A stretch of DNA of 35,372 nucleotides from Nitrosomonas sp. (GTDB lineage Bacteria > Pseudomonadota > Gammaproteobacteria > Burkholderiales > Nitrosomonadaceae), in contig NZ_JALHQJ010000033.1 in assembly GCF_022842015.1 (NCBI RefSeq), positions 1 to 35,372 on the forward strand. The letters run 5' to 3'. The translations under genes and the position numbers were made by a program. Each line of letters begins with the position of its first letter. Position 1 is the stretch's first letter. The notes under the pieces are model-generated. The model was not told the DNA's origin, made no database searches, and saw only the letters and a program-made list of their open reading frames with translations. Shown here piece by piece: positions 1-9,365 of this stretch.

Positions 1-173
1 CCTTCATGGTTAACAAATACCTGGGTTTTATATTCCAGCCGACGAAAGGCTGCAGAATGGATGATGCGATCCCGATCGCGCTGAAATTCACTGCGACCGG
101 ATGGTAATTCCTCATCAATCTCACGCCCTCGAGAATTTTCACAAGACACAGCATAAACAGCGAGTTCATTCAT
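1..173 (-). CDS. dgt: Deoxyguanosinetriphosphate triphosphohydrolase, N-terminal part (cut by window edge)
   Basis: Partial gene; only the first 57 codons lie in the window. The reading begins [18 protein letters not shown] and continues through [19 protein letters not shown] and [10 protein letters not shown], which is the typical N-terminus of bacterial dGTPase (HD superfamily; hydrolyses dGTP to deoxyguanosine and triphosphate). The ATG at 173 overlaps the end of the upstream aroB frame (stop at 166-168) by 8 bases, so translation is probably coupled. The order aroK-aroB-dgt is common in proteobacteria and supports the call. The catalytic HD residues lie outside the window and could not be checked. 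Confidence 0.9.
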   Translation of the reverse strand, partial: MNELAVYAVSCENSRGREIDEELPSGRSEFQRDRDRIIHSAAFRRLEYKTQVFVNHE

Positions 174-1866
174 TTGACATACATGCCAGAATCGTCTCAT
201 TTAATATTGCCGGCGCTATATCCGCTCTCATCACCGCTTCACCTATCCGATTAAGCACGATAAAGCGTGATTTACCAGCTTCCACTTTTTTATCCAAAGT
301 CATTAGTTGCAAATATTTCTCCGCTGGCATTTTAGGCGCAATAACTGGCAATTCTGCCTGTAACAAAATTTTTCGGATACGGTGAACATCAGCTTCGCTA
401 ATTAGTTTCATGCGGCGTGATAATTCAGCTGCCATCACAGTTCCTGCTGCCACGGCTTCACCATGCAACCAAACACCATATCCCATTCCATTTTCAATCG
501 CATGGCCAAAGGTATGGCCCAAATTCAGCAACGCCCTGATTCCCTTTTCCTTCTCATCTGCAGCCACTATTTCCGCTTTGTTTTCGCAGCTGCGTTGAAT
601 GGCTTCATTCAATATCACCGGATCACGCGCAAGCAAGCGATGCATATTTTGCTCCAGCCATTCAAAAAAAGCGGGGTCGCGAATCAAACCGTATTTAATG
701 ATCTCGGCGAGTCCGGCACGTAACTCTCTAATAGGCAGGGTATTTAAGGTTGCGCTATCAGCCAATACCATACGTGGCTGATAAAAAGCACCGATCATAT
801 TTTTGCCCGATGGGTGATTGATCCCGGTTTTCCCGCCCACGGAAGAATCCACCTGCGCCAGCAATGTTGTCGGTATCTGAATAAAGGGCACACCGCGCAG
901 ATAAGTTGCCGCAGCAAAACCGGACAGATCACCGATTACCCCCCCACCCAGTGCCAATATCGTAGTATTTCGCTCGCAATGATTTTCCAGCAGCGCATCA
1001 AAAATCAAATTTAAAGTTTCCCAGTTTTTGTGAGCTTCACCATCTGGAAGAATAATCGGAACGGAGCTAACGCCTTTTTCTTCCAATGCGGCACGTAGCT
1101 TATTCAGGTAAAAAGGGGCTATGGTTGTATTACTTACGATAGCTACCCGTTTTTGCGGCAAACAGGAAACGATCAAGTCAACTTGTTGCAAAATTCCATA
1201 ACCTATATGTATCGGATAACTGCGCTTCTCCGATGAAGGGGTAAAATCGACCGCGATGGTCTGCATGGCATTTCCACGATTGTTCTGCATGATTGTATTG
1301 AAATCTATAGAGATTAATCTGTTTATCAGTTTTTGTACCAGAAAACGAACCCCTTGTTTGCCGCTATCAATGATGACATGAGCGGTTTCACGATACAGCG
1401 CATCCCGTTGCACATAGAGTTCATTCAATCGTGCATATAAGTTTTCAGTCGTTTGCAGCAATGGTCTATTTTTATCATGGCGGGTGCGTCGATATAAATC
1501 ATTAACCGATGCACGCAAATAGATGACAATTCCACTTTGTCGCAATAACCGGCGGTTCTCTGCGCTCAATATTGCACCCCCGCCAGTAGCCAGAATGATA
1601 TTTCTCTGCTCTGACAATCCAGCCAAAACTTCCGATTCACGCTTACGAAAACCAGCCTCCCCTTCGATTTCAAAAATCACCGGAATCTTTACGCCCGTTC
1701 GCTTTTGAATCTCGTGATCGGAGTCAACAAAGATCTTGCATAGAGAATTCGACAATACCTTACCAATCGTCGTTTTCCCAGCACCCATCATCCCCACTAA
1801 AATTATATTGGTATCTCCCAATTTTTTCTGAATGGGTTGCAGCATTTTTGTTTTACTCGAATTCAT
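166..1866 (-). CDS. aroKB: Shikimate kinase + 3-dehydroquinate synthase in one uninterrupted frame (AroKB)
   Basis: One open frame encodes two shikimate-pathway enzymes that are usually separate. From the ATG at 1866, residues 1 to about 190 are shikimate kinase (shikimate to shikimate-3-phosphate): the P-loop GMMGAGKT is at about 25-32, followed by DSD, an FRKRE motif and the LATGGGA loop. From about residue 201 the protein is 3-dehydroquinate synthase (DAHP to 3-dehydroquinate, NAD and divalent metal dependent), with [37 protein letters not shown] and LHGEAVAAG. No stop separates them. ATGs at 1290 and 1266 could start a separate AroB; the one at 1266 (MQTIAVDF) matches the normal AroB start but has only a weak GTGGAA upstream. 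The frame is open to 1923, but that extra N-terminus looks unrelated to the family. The product may be a true fusion or AroB may also be made separately. Confidence 0.9.
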   Translation of the reverse strand: MNSSKTKMLQPIQKKLGDTNIILVGMMGAGKTTIGKVLSNSLCKIFVDSDHEIQKRTGVKIPVIFEIEGEAGFRKRESEVLAGLSEQRNIILATGGGAILSAENRRLLRQSGIVIYLRASVNDLYRRTRHDKNRPLLQTTENLYARLNELYVQRDALYRETAHVIIDSGKQGVRFLVQKLINRLISIDFNTIMQNNRGNAMQTIAVDFTPSSEKRSYPIHIGYGILQQVDLIVSCLPQKRVAIVSNTTIAPFYLNKLRAALEEKGVSSVPIILPDGEAHKNWETLNLIFDALLENHCERNTTILALGGGVIGDLSGFAAATYLRGVPFIQIPTTLLAQVDSSVGGKTGINHPSGKNMIGAFYQPRMVLADSATLNTLPIRELRAGLAEIIKYGLIRDPAFFEWLEQNMHRLLARDPVILNEAIQRSCENKAEIVAADEKEKGIRALLNLGHTFGHAIENGMGYGVWLHGEAVAAGTVMAAELSRRMKLISEADVHRIRKILLQAELPVIAPKMPAEKYLQLMTLDKKVEAGKSRFIVLNRIGEAVMRADIAPAILNETILACMSNE

Positions 1867-2025
1867 ACCTGCAATTGTAGCTGAAAACCCACACATTGCA
1901 CGAAGCAAGCCGCTAGCAGGCAAGTTACAAACAGGACAAACAGTATTTTGTGGCTAGCAACATGCATTGACATCAGGCGCTATGAACCTGAATCTTCTCC
2001 AGAACTGGTGAAGCAAATCATCTCA

Positions 2026-2056
2026 TTGCCTTAGTAATATCACATGCCGAAGGCAA
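2026..2056. terminator. Possible hairpin downstream of the TIGR03032-type gene
   Basis: A 7-bp perfect inverted repeat (TTGCCTT at 2026-2032, AAGGCAA at 2050-2056) with a 17-nt loop lies 22 bases past the stop of the minus-strand gene at 2078. There is no T-run, so a factor-independent terminator is unlikely. The rest of 1867-2077 should hold the aroKB promoter, but I see no clear consensus boxes. Confidence 0.25.
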
Positions 2057-2077
2057 CTTTGCTCAGTTTTCTAAAAT

Positions 2078-3142
2078 CTAAGTCTCAACACTCAATACCC
2101 GGCGAATCTCATCCGTCTTAAAGCCCAATGCCATCGGACGGCGCACACGGGGCAAGGTAACCACATCATACAACTCCTCAACCACGCCTTCGATGCGTAA
2201 CCAGTGGACGATGTCTCCACTGCGCAAATCGATTATTTGAACGCCGCAACGCGCTTCCACATTGCGCGATTTAAGATTGTCATCCAACGCCAAGCCGCTG
2301 AACGTCTTGTTCTCACGTGGCTTGGACAAACCCACCAAAGCAAAATCTCCATGAAAACTCAAACCGCGCATATAACCTGGGCAAAAGCACAACGGTTCAA
2401 ATCGCCCTGATTCCAAATCGACATAACCGAATTCCCCCGTGCCGGAATTAAGCAACCACAATCTGCCATTGTGCCAGCGTGGCGAATGCGGCATTGATAA
2501 TCCACTGCAGACAACTTCATTGCGCGGCACGTCGATAACAATACCGCCCTTAGTCCGATGTTCACGCCAACCATCGGCCACATCACATTGGCCGACCGCA
2601 GTCACATACGCCGGTTGCCCATCTCTCATCGCCAGACCATTCAAATGACAACGATCTTCTGCTGCCAATTTACTGATAAAAAAAGGCTGCCAGAGCGGCT
2701 TAAAACTATGCGTTTCGCTCAATGTCGCCAAACAACCAAACAACGTATTGACGAACACCAAGTGGCCATCACTATCCACCGCCATGTCGTGAATATCCAG
2801 ATCACCCGTGGTATAGCCCATCTGCGGCACATACAACCGATCAAAACCATCCTGCTGCTGCCCGACCTCAAATACATTTTCAAACCGCCACACCTGATAC
2901 AAACTGCTCATGTACAAACCATTCGGCGTCGCGCACAAACCCATGCAACGGTTAAAACTACGTTCAAATACCGAAAGCCCGTTGTCAGGCTTTAAGCCAA
3001 TAAAATACAGCTTACCAACCTGATAGGTAGTCAAAGCAATTGATAATTTTTGCTCGGCCAACCAGGACAACATTTGCCGGGAAGTACTGATTTCCAGCAT
3101 CGGAGTCGGAGCGGGTGCGGCAGCAGCCTCGTTAGTATCCAT
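2078..3142 (-). CDS. TIGR03032-family conserved protein
   Basis: 354 residues. The sequence resembles the TIGR03032 family (conserved proteins of about 330-370 residues, biochemical role unknown). Recognisable parts are CMGLCATPNGLYMSSLYQVW, a TTGDLDIHDMAVD segment, FVNTLFGCLATL, RCHLNGLAM, MPHSPRWHNGRLWLLNSGTGE and FCPGYMRGLSFHGD. The repeated Trp/Gly-rich strands look like a beta-propeller, which is an inference. There is no signal peptide; the N-terminus is Ala/Pro-rich. The ATG at 3142 has AGGATA 5 bases upstream. The gene lies on the same strand just downstream of the giant FG-GAP/RTX gene, 130 bases away, so the two could be co-transcribed or functionally linked; I see no direct proof. 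Confidence 0.75.
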   Translation of the reverse strand: MDTNEAAAAPAPTPMLEISTSRQMLSWLAEQKLSIALTTYQVGKLYFIGLKPDNGLSVFERSFNRCMGLCATPNGLYMSSLYQVWRFENVFEVGQQQDGFDRLYVPQMGYTTGDLDIHDMAVDSDGHLVFVNTLFGCLATLSETHSFKPLWQPFFISKLAAEDRCHLNGLAMRDGQPAYVTAVGQCDVADGWREHRTKGGIVIDVPRNEVVCSGLSMPHSPRWHNGRLWLLNSGTGEFGYVDLESGRFEPLCFCPGYMRGLSFHGDFALVGLSKPRENKTFSGLALDDNLKSRNVEARCGVQIIDLRSGDIVHWLRIEGVVEELYDVVTLPRVRRPMALGFKTDEIRRVLSVET

Positions 3143-3195
3143 TTTTATCCTGAGACGTTTAAATTATAATTTGAGAAAATCAATTTTGTTGAGAT

Positions 3196-3270
3196 TAACG
3201 AGTCGTTAAAAATCTATTTTTAAGCAATCGATGCAAAGAAAAAAGCGCACTTTATACATAATGAATGAGC
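3196..3270. repeat. Half-copy of a dispersed palindromic intergenic element
   Basis: This segment aligns with the left half of the element at 20096-20230. Shared blocks are GTCGTTRAAAAAT, GATGCAA, an A-rich tract and GCASTTTATRCMTAATRAATGAGCA (IUPAC, two adjoining pieces). It starts at the perfect palindrome TAACGA-G-TCGTTA (3196-3208) and runs up to the 3' end of the 1896-codon FG-GAP gene. The alignment was made by eye. Confidence 0.5.
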
Positions 3271-3272
3271 AG

Positions 3273-6200
3273 TCAAATCACCGGAAAATCCGTCGCCACA
3301 TTCACGCCGACCAATACCACCGCATCCCCTTGCGTATAAGTATGGAAATTGCCATGAATACCGCCATCCGTCCAACCGCTGTTCAGCCCAACCACACTAT
3401 CTCCTGCATTGCCTTTGATTTTCAGCGTATTCGTCTCACCCGATAGATCAATGACATCCTGCGCGGTCAAGGTCAGCATGTTGTCACCCGTACCATATAA
3501 AGCAATGGTCTCGATGCCATGAATTTTATCGACTACGCTGGGCAGATCCAGATTGAGTCCACTACCAGACAATCCCAGCGTATCGGTACTTGAACCGCCG
3601 TCAACAAACTGAAAGTTATCATCCGATATGCGAATGTAATCGTTACCCGCACCGCCATCGAACGAATCCGCACCGCCACGGCCGATCATGCGGTCGTTGC
3701 CGCCACCTCCCACAAAACTTTCTGCAGCGGAGGTGCCAGTTAAAATATCATCGCCAGACGTACCGAAAAAATCAACCCCGTCGCCAGTAAAGTCGCTTCT
3801 GCCAAATATGATGTAGCTGGAACCGGAAACATCTCCGTTCGGATCGGCTCGCTCAACGCCGACAATCAAATCATCAAAACCGTCTCCGTTGACGTCCCCC
3901 GCACTGCTGACGGAAGGAATTGCAGAATAACCGTCACCGCCATTCAGGCGAAAACCGTTACTACCGCCAAGACCGGATAGATTCATCACCGCATCAAAAC
4001 CGGATGCGCGCCCAAATACTACATAGCCGTAATAAGAACCGGAGCCAAGAGCACCAATAATCACATCATCAAAACCGTCTCCATTGATATCCCCTGCACT
4101 ACTGACGGAATGACCTGTTGTATAACCACTACTATCATTCAGGCGGAAGCCATTACTGCCGTCAAGACCGGATAAATCCATCGTGGCATTAAATCCGGAC
4201 GCCTTGCCAAATAACACGTAGCTGTGGTTGGAGTCGGAGCCACGAACATCAATAATCAAATCATCAAAGCCATCCCCGTTGACGTCTCCCGCACTGCTCA
4301 CAGAGTGGCCTGAGTCATCATACGCTGATTCACCATCCAGGCGAAAACCGTTAGCTCCATCCAGACTGGATAAATTCATCGCCGCATCAAATCCGGATGC
4401 CTTGCCAAATAACACGTAGCTGGAACCGGAATCATTACCATTCGAATTTGCACCAGGAACACCAATAATTACATCATCAAAGCCATCACCGTTGACATCC
4501 CCCGCACGACTGACGGAATAACCTGAAAAATCATATCTTGCACTACCATTCAGGCGGAAACCATCATCACCGTCAAGACTGGATAGATTCGTCACCGCAG
4601 CAAAACCGAATGCTTTGCCAAATACCACGTAGCTGGAACCGGATCCATTACCATTTGGATCAGCAGAACGGGCGCCAATAATCACATCATCAAAACCATC
4701 ACCGTTCACATCTCCCGCATTGCTGACTGAGTGGCCTGAATCATCATACGCTGCTTCACCATCCAGGCGAAAACCGTTAGCTCCATCGAGACTGGATAAA
4801 TCCATCGCCGCATCAAATCCGGATGCCTTGCCGAATACCACGTAACTGGAACCGGAGAAAACACTCGCGCCACGAGCACCAATTATGACATCATCAAAAC
4901 CGTCGCCATTCACATCCCCCGCGCTGCTAACGGAATAACCTGAATAATCATACTTCGCCCCCCCATCCAAGCGGAAACCATTACTGCCATCCAGGCCGGA
5001 TAAATCCATCGTGGCATCAAATCCGGATGCTTTGCCAAACACCACGTAGCTGGAACCGGATCCATTACCATTAGGATCAGCAGAACGGGCACCAATAATC
5101 ACATCATCAAACCCATCGCCGTTGACGTCCCCCGCGTCACTGACGGAATGACCTGAATAATCATATCTCGCCACCCCATCCAGACGAAAACCGTTGCTAC
5201 CGTTGAGGCTGAATAAACTAATAGCATTATCTTCCACAAAATCCGTGCTCACAGCCACATCGATCTGCAACACGGCTTCATGTTGAAAGTGAATGTAAGT
5301 ACGAACATCACCTTGGATACCGCCATCCACCCAACCGCTGCCAAGTCCGGCCACGCTATCCCCGGCATCGCCTTTTATTCTCAGGGTATTGGTCTCATCC
5401 GACAGATTCAGCACATCCTGCATCGACAGGATCAGCTTATGATCTCCATTACCTGTCATGTCAATGACTTCGATACTCTGCATCTTGTCTCCGGCACTGG
5501 ATAGATTCAGATCAAAACCGCCGCCAGCCAATTCCAGGGTATCGAAACCGGTGCCGCCATCGACAAACACAAAGCCCGCATCCGCGATCTGCATGACATC
5601 ATCCCCCGCTCCGCCTGCGAACGAGTCCGCCCCGCCTCCACCGATCATCCGGTCGTCGCCATCAAACGTTACAAAACTCTCCGCAGCGGGAGTGCCGGTG
5701 AAGACATCATCCCCGGACGTGCCCAGGAAATCAGGTCCGCCGATAAAGTCACTGCGGCCAAAGATCACGTAGCTGGAACCTGAATTTTTGCCATTCAAAT
5801 CAGCACCGGGCGCACCGGCAATCAAATCATCGAAGCCATCGCCATTCACATCCCCGGCGCCACTGACCGATGTAACCAGGATACCTTTTTTCGCCATCCC
5901 ATCCAGCCGGAAGCCTTCGTCACCTTCAAGATCGGATAAATCCGCTACCGCATCGAATCCTGAAGCCTTGCCAAACATCACGTAGCTGGAGCTGGAGCCA
6001 GCAATACCAATGGTGCGGTCCTGTTCATCAGGGTCAGCGATAATCAAATCATCGAACCCGTCCCCATTCACATCGCCCGCGCCACTGACCGATACACCCG
6101 AATAATCTCTTTCCTCATTCAAGCGAAAACCATTACTGCCATCAAGACTGGATAAATCCATCACCGCATCAAAACCTGACGCTTTGCCGAATACTACGTA

Positions 6201-8963
6201 ACTGCCCCCGCGAGTGTAGCTATAACCATAATAATAATCACCTACCCGAATTCCCTGGGTGCTAATAATCAAATCGTCAAACCCATCCCCGTTGACATCT
6301 CCGGCATTGCTGACCGATCCAGCTAAAATATCGTACGCTCCCCCCTTCATGCGAAAACCGTTGCTGCCGTCAAGTTCCGATAGATTCATCGTTGCATCGA
6401 ATTCCGTCGCCTTGCCGAATACCACGTAACTGGAACCATAAGCGCCAGGAGCTCCAATAATCACATCATCAAAACCATCGCCGTTCACATCTCCAGCACT
6501 GCTGACTGAAGAACCTGACCGATTACTTAATTCTCCATCTAAACGAAAACCATCACTGCCATCAAGTGTGGACAGATTCATCGCCGCATCAAATCCGGAT
6601 GCCTTGCCAAATACCACGTAGCTGGAGCCCTTATCGAAATCGGAACCGTCCGAATCAGCACGAGGAGCTCCAATAATCACATCATCAAAACCATCGCCAT
6701 TGACATCCCCTGCACTGCTCACAGAGCGGCCTGATTCATCATGCGCTGCTTCACCATCCAGGCGGAAACCGTTGTTGCCATCAAGGCTGGATAAATCCAT
6801 CGCGGCACCAAATCCGGACGCCTTTCCAAATACCACGTAACTGGAACCAGAATCACTCCCATTCGGATCAGCAAAGGAAGCGCCGACAATCACATCACCA
6901 AAACCATCGCCATTCACGTCACCCGCATTGCTCACAGAGCTTGCTCCACTCAGGCGAAAACCATTACTGCCATCAAGAGTAGACAGATTCATCGCCGCAT
7001 CAAATCCGGATGCCTTGCCGAATACCACGTAACCAGGTCCGATAATCACGTCATCAAAACCGTCTCCATTGACATCCCCCGCACTACTAACAGACCTACC
7101 TGAATAACCATACGTTGCTGTACCATCCAAGCGAAAACCATTGTTCCCATTCAAATCGGACAAGTTCATGTGACCGCCATTTACAAAATCCGTACTCACA
7201 GCATCCGCAACCATCAACACCGCTTCATCCTGAGTGGAAAACATATGAAATTCACCCTGAAAACCGCGATCCACCCAGCCACTGTCCAAGACAACCTGAT
7301 CGCCGGCATTACCCTTGACCATCAGAGTATTATTGGCGTTTCTCGGTAGATCGAGCATATCTGCCGCCGTCAGTGTTAATGTATTATCCCCGGTACCGCT
7401 TAAGTCAATAATTTCAATGCCGGCAATCTTGTCACCCACAACCGTCAGATCCAGATTTATTCCACTGCCATCCAGAGCCAGCGTGTCATTCTCCACGTTC
7501 TCCGGATCAAAATTGCCTCTGCCACCGCCGTCAACCCGCAAAAAATCCAGATCGGACACCCGGATGGTGTCGTTACCATCCCCCCCACGAATCGTATCCG
7601 CACCCCCACCGCCGATCAGTGTGTCATCGCCATCGCTTGCATAAAAAATTTCGGCGGTCGGCGTACCCGTACGGACATCATCGCCAGGCGTACCAAGATA
7701 TGCTGCCGAGCCGGTAAAATCACTACTGCTGAATACCACATAACCAAATTTGGCAGTACCGGCCATCAAATCATCAAGGCCATCCCCATTCACGTCTCCC
7801 GCGCCACTGACAAAGCTAACTGAACCGTTCAGGGGTATCAGATTGACCGTAGCATCAAATCCCGATGCCTTACCGAATGCCACATAACTGCTGCCGTATC
7901 GATCCGCGACCATCAAATCATCAAAACCATCTCCATTCACATCCCCTGCAGGGTTGAGCTTGCTACTTTCATCCAAACTAAAACCATTACTACCATCAAG
8001 ATCGGATAGATTCATCCTGTTTCCGAATCCGGATGCTTTACCAAACACCACGCGAAACCCGACAATCACATCATCGAAACCATCCCCGTTAACATCTCCC
8101 GCATTACTCACAGATGAACTCCCAGGCTCGTTCATATCCAGACGAAAACCGTTGCTGCCGTTTACAGCAGATAAATTCATCACTGCATCAAATCCCACAG
8201 CCCTACCAAATACCACATAGCTGGAGCCATACTGATTAGCACCAGGAGCACCAATGATTACATCATCAAAACCATCGCCGTTCACATCTCCCGCAGCGCT
8301 GACCGAAGCACCTGCCTCATCTCTCCTGAATCCTCCATTAAGACGAAAACCATTACTACCATCAAGGCTGGATACATCCATCGCCGCATCAAATCCCGCA
8401 GCCTTGCCAAATACCACATAATTGGAGCCTTCGTCATCGAAAATGGAACCGTTCAGATCAGCATCACTATTACCCAGGATTACATCATCAAAACCATCGC
8501 CGTTGACGTCCCCCGCATTGCTCACAGTGCGTATTACTCCATCCAGATGAAAACCATTACTGCCATCAAGTGTGGACACATTCATCGCCGCCCCAAATCC
8601 CCCAGCTTTGCCAAACACTACATTGGTACCTTTGCTGCTTGAACTAAAGATCACATCATCAAAACCATCCCCATCCACATCCCCTGCGTCACTGATTTCT
8701 GCGAATCGGCCCCCTCCCCACAAGCGAAAACCATCAATGCCGTCAAGATCGGTTAAATGCATCGTCGCATCAAAACCCGTTGATTCACCAAACACCACGT
8801 AAACGGAAGCCCTATCAAGGCTGACCATCACATCAGCAAAACCATCGCCATTCACATCGCCCGCATTACTGACCGAACGTAAGGAACTTCCTGCCTCCAT
8901 ATCCAGACGAAAACCATTGCTGCCATCAAGATCAGCTAAATTGATACTGGTTGTTATTGCCAT
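3273..8963 (-). CDS. Giant FG-GAP/RTX protein: three tandem (7 blades + calcium cap) units
   Basis: 1896 residues. The ATG at 8963 (MAITTSINLADLDG) has GGAGG 6 bases upstream; the frame is open to 8999 without ribosome-site support. There are 21 FG-GAP repeats of about 55-75 residues, each with a leading LDGSNGF, a calcium loop AGDVNGDGFDD and a closing SSYVVFGKASGF. They fall into three sets of seven. Each set ends in an RTX-like cap (GTPGDDVxTGT, GGGGADxxxGGxGND) plus a conserved tail (GTGDNTLTLTA, LKIKGNAGDSV, GWxDGG, VAxSTDF). Unit edges are near residues 1-598, 599-1246 and 1247-1896. FG-GAP sevens fold as integrin-alpha-like propellers, so three calcium-loaded propellers are expected. 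There is no signal peptide; RTX caps and the Asp/Val-rich C-terminus suggest type I secretion, but no transporter is in the window. An adhesin or surface role is an inference. Two-blade stretches of near-identical DNA occur in unit 3. Confidence 0.9.
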   Translation of the reverse strand: MAITTSINLADLDGSNGFRLDMEAGSSLRSVSNAGDVNGDGFADVMVSLDRASVYVVFGESTGFDATMHLTDLDGIDGFRLWGGGRFAEISDAGDVDGDGFDDVIFSSSSKGTNVVFGKAGGFGAAMNVSTLDGSNGFHLDGVIRTVSNAGDVNGDGFDDVILGNSDADLNGSIFDDEGSNYVVFGKAAGFDAAMDVSSLDGSNGFRLNGGFRRDEAGASVSAAGDVNGDGFDDVIIGAPGANQYGSSYVVFGRAVGFDAVMNLSAVNGSNGFRLDMNEPGSSSVSNAGDVNGDGFDDVIVGFRVVFGKASGFGNRMNLSDLDGSNGFSLDESSKLNPAGDVNGDGFDDLMVADRYGSSYVAFGKASGFDATVNLIPLNGSVSFVSGAGDVNGDGLDDLMAGTAKFGYVVFSSSDFTGSAAYLGTPGDDVRTGTPTAEIFYASDGDDTLIGGGGADTIRGGDGNDTIRVSDLDFLRVDGGGRGNFDPENVENDTLALDGSGINLDLTVVGDKIAGIEIIDLSGTGDNTLTLTAADMLDLPRNANNTLMVKGNAGDQVVLDSGWVDRGFQGEFHMFSTQDEAVLMVADAVSTDFVNGGHMNLSDLNGNNGFRLDGTATYGYSGRSVSSAGDVNGDGFDDVIIGPGYVVFGKASGFDAAMNLSTLDGSNGFRLSGASSVSNAGDVNGDGFGDVIVGASFADPNGSDSGSSYVVFGKASGFGAAMDLSSLDGNNGFRLDGEAAHDESGRSVSSAGDVNGDGFDDVIIGAPRADSDGSDFDKGSSYVVFGKASGFDAAMNLSTLDGSDGFRLDGELSNRSGSSVSSAGDVNGDGFDDVIIGAPGAYGSSYVVFGKATEFDATMNLSELDGSNGFRMKGGAYDILAGSVSNAGDVNGDGFDDLIISTQGIRVGDYYYGYSYTRGGSYVVFGKASGFDAVMDLSSLDGSNGFRLNEERDYSGVSVSGAGDVNGDGFDDLIIADPDEQDRTIGIAGSSSSYVMFGKASGFDAVADLSDLEGDEGFRLDGMAKKGILVTSVSGAGDVNGDGFDDLIAGAPGADLNGKNSGSSYVIFGRSDFIGGPDFLGTSGDDVFTGTPAAESFVTFDGDDRMIGGGGADSFAGGAGDDVMQIADAGFVFVDGGTGFDTLELAGGGFDLNLSSAGDKMQSIEVIDMTGNGDHKLILSMQDVLNLSDETNTLRIKGDAGDSVAGLGSGWVDGGIQGDVRTYIHFQHEAVLQIDVAVSTDFVEDNAISLFSLNGSNGFRLDGVARYDYSGHSVSDAGDVNGDGFDDVIIGARSADPNGNGSGSSYVVFGKASGFDATMDLSGLDGSNGFRLDGGAKYDYSGYSVSSAGDVNGDGFDDVIIGARGASVFSGSSYVVFGKASGFDAAMDLSSLDGANGFRLDGEAAYDDSGHSVSNAGDVNGDGFDDVIIGARSADPNGNGSGSSYVVFGKAFGFAAVTNLSSLDGDDGFRLNGSARYDFSGYSVSRAGDVNGDGFDDVIIGVPGANSNGNDSGSSYVLFGKASGFDAAMNLSSLDGANGFRLDGESAYDDSGHSVSSAGDVNGDGFDDLIIDVRGSDSNHSYVLFGKASGFNATMDLSGLDGSNGFRLNDSSGYTTGHSVSSAGDINGDGFDDVIIGALGSGSYYGYVVFGRASGFDAVMNLSGLGGSNGFRLNGGDGYSAIPSVSSAGDVNGDGFDDLIVGVERADPNGDVSGSSYIIFGRSDFTGDGVDFFGTSGDDILTGTSAAESFVGGGGNDRMIGRGGADSFDGGAGNDYIRISDDNFQFVDGGSSTDTLGLSGSGLNLDLPSVVDKIHGIETIALYGTGDNMLTLTAQDVIDLSGETNTLKIKGNAGDSVVGLNSGWTDGGIHGNFHTYTQGDAVVLVGVNVATDFPVI
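3620..3775 (-). repeat. RTX-type calcium-binding cap of unit 3
   Basis: Encodes FGTSGDDILTGT, then GGGGNDRMIGRGGADSFDGG and AGNDYIRISDDN. These are degenerate GGxGxDxUx nonapeptides of the hemolysin-type calcium-binding family. Equivalent caps lie near 5560-5735 (unit 2), 7530-7695 (unit 1) and 9680-9870 (the 627-residue protein), in each case right after the seventh blade. Confidence 0.75.
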
Positions 8964-9104
8964 TTTTGCCTCCAAAATAAGAAGAGATTTGCAGGTCATC
9001 CATCACTACTGAATTAATTCACCGTCATCTTGGCCCTGAACCGGGTGATTTGATGATTGTGTTGTTGCGCACCAGCAGAATTCCACCATGCACACCGCAA
9101 GTTG

Positions 9105-9240
9105 TTAATTTAAATTAGCTTTAAAGAATATCTTGACAAGATTAGGCACTGTGACACAAAAATACTTGAATGTAAATTCAGATAATCTGACAGCATGCAT
9201 AGGTTCTGCAAGAGACCGAACAGCACTTGAAATATTGCGG
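9105..9240 (-). promoter_or_regulatory. Conserved upstream block of the giant FG-GAP gene, with TGTG-A-CACA palindrome
   Basis: This block matches 11498-11620, upstream of the second FG-GAP gene: TTAATTTAAATTA, TTTAAAGAA, then GCACTGTGACACAAAAATA (9146-9164), a TGTAAAT, and a weaker match to GCACTTGAAATATTG. The core TGTGACACA (9150-9158) is a perfect 9-bp palindrome. Reading on the minus strand, TTGTCA lies just downstream of it and TAATTT follows 16 bases later, a plausible -35/-10 pair. Conservation between two otherwise diverged intergenic regions is the main evidence. The rest of 8964-9363 holds no gene I can support. Confidence 0.5.
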
Positions 9241-9316
9241 AAAGATTGTTGAAAATGCATTTAATGCAAGCAGTTTCCATGCAAAAACGGGGCAGAAAAC
9301 ACAAGCTTTCTGACCC

Positions 9317-9365
9317 GTTTCTAACACCGGACGGCAGTGCGGATTGTTTTCTTAAACGACTCGTT
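9317..9365. repeat. Half-copy of the dispersed palindromic element (right half)
   Basis: GTTTCTAACACCGGACGGCA and the following GTTTTCTTAAACGAC align with the right half of the element at 20096-20230 (GTTTTTAACACCGCAGCGGCA, then GTTTTTCAACGGC). It ends in AACGA-C-TCGTT (9355-9365), a palindrome related to the one at 3196-3208, and touches the 3' end of the 627-codon FG-GAP gene. Confidence 0.45.

Noticed and set aside
5458..8802. Plus-strand Ser/Pro-rich open frames inside the FG-GAP gene
   Set aside because: They are antisense shadows of the repeated blades, repeating the same low-complexity pattern without start sites or family likeness.
9110..9304. 64-codon minus-strand open frame upstream of the giant FG-GAP gene
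   Set aside because: It overlaps the conserved upstream block and the element half-copy, has no ribosome site and no family likeness.
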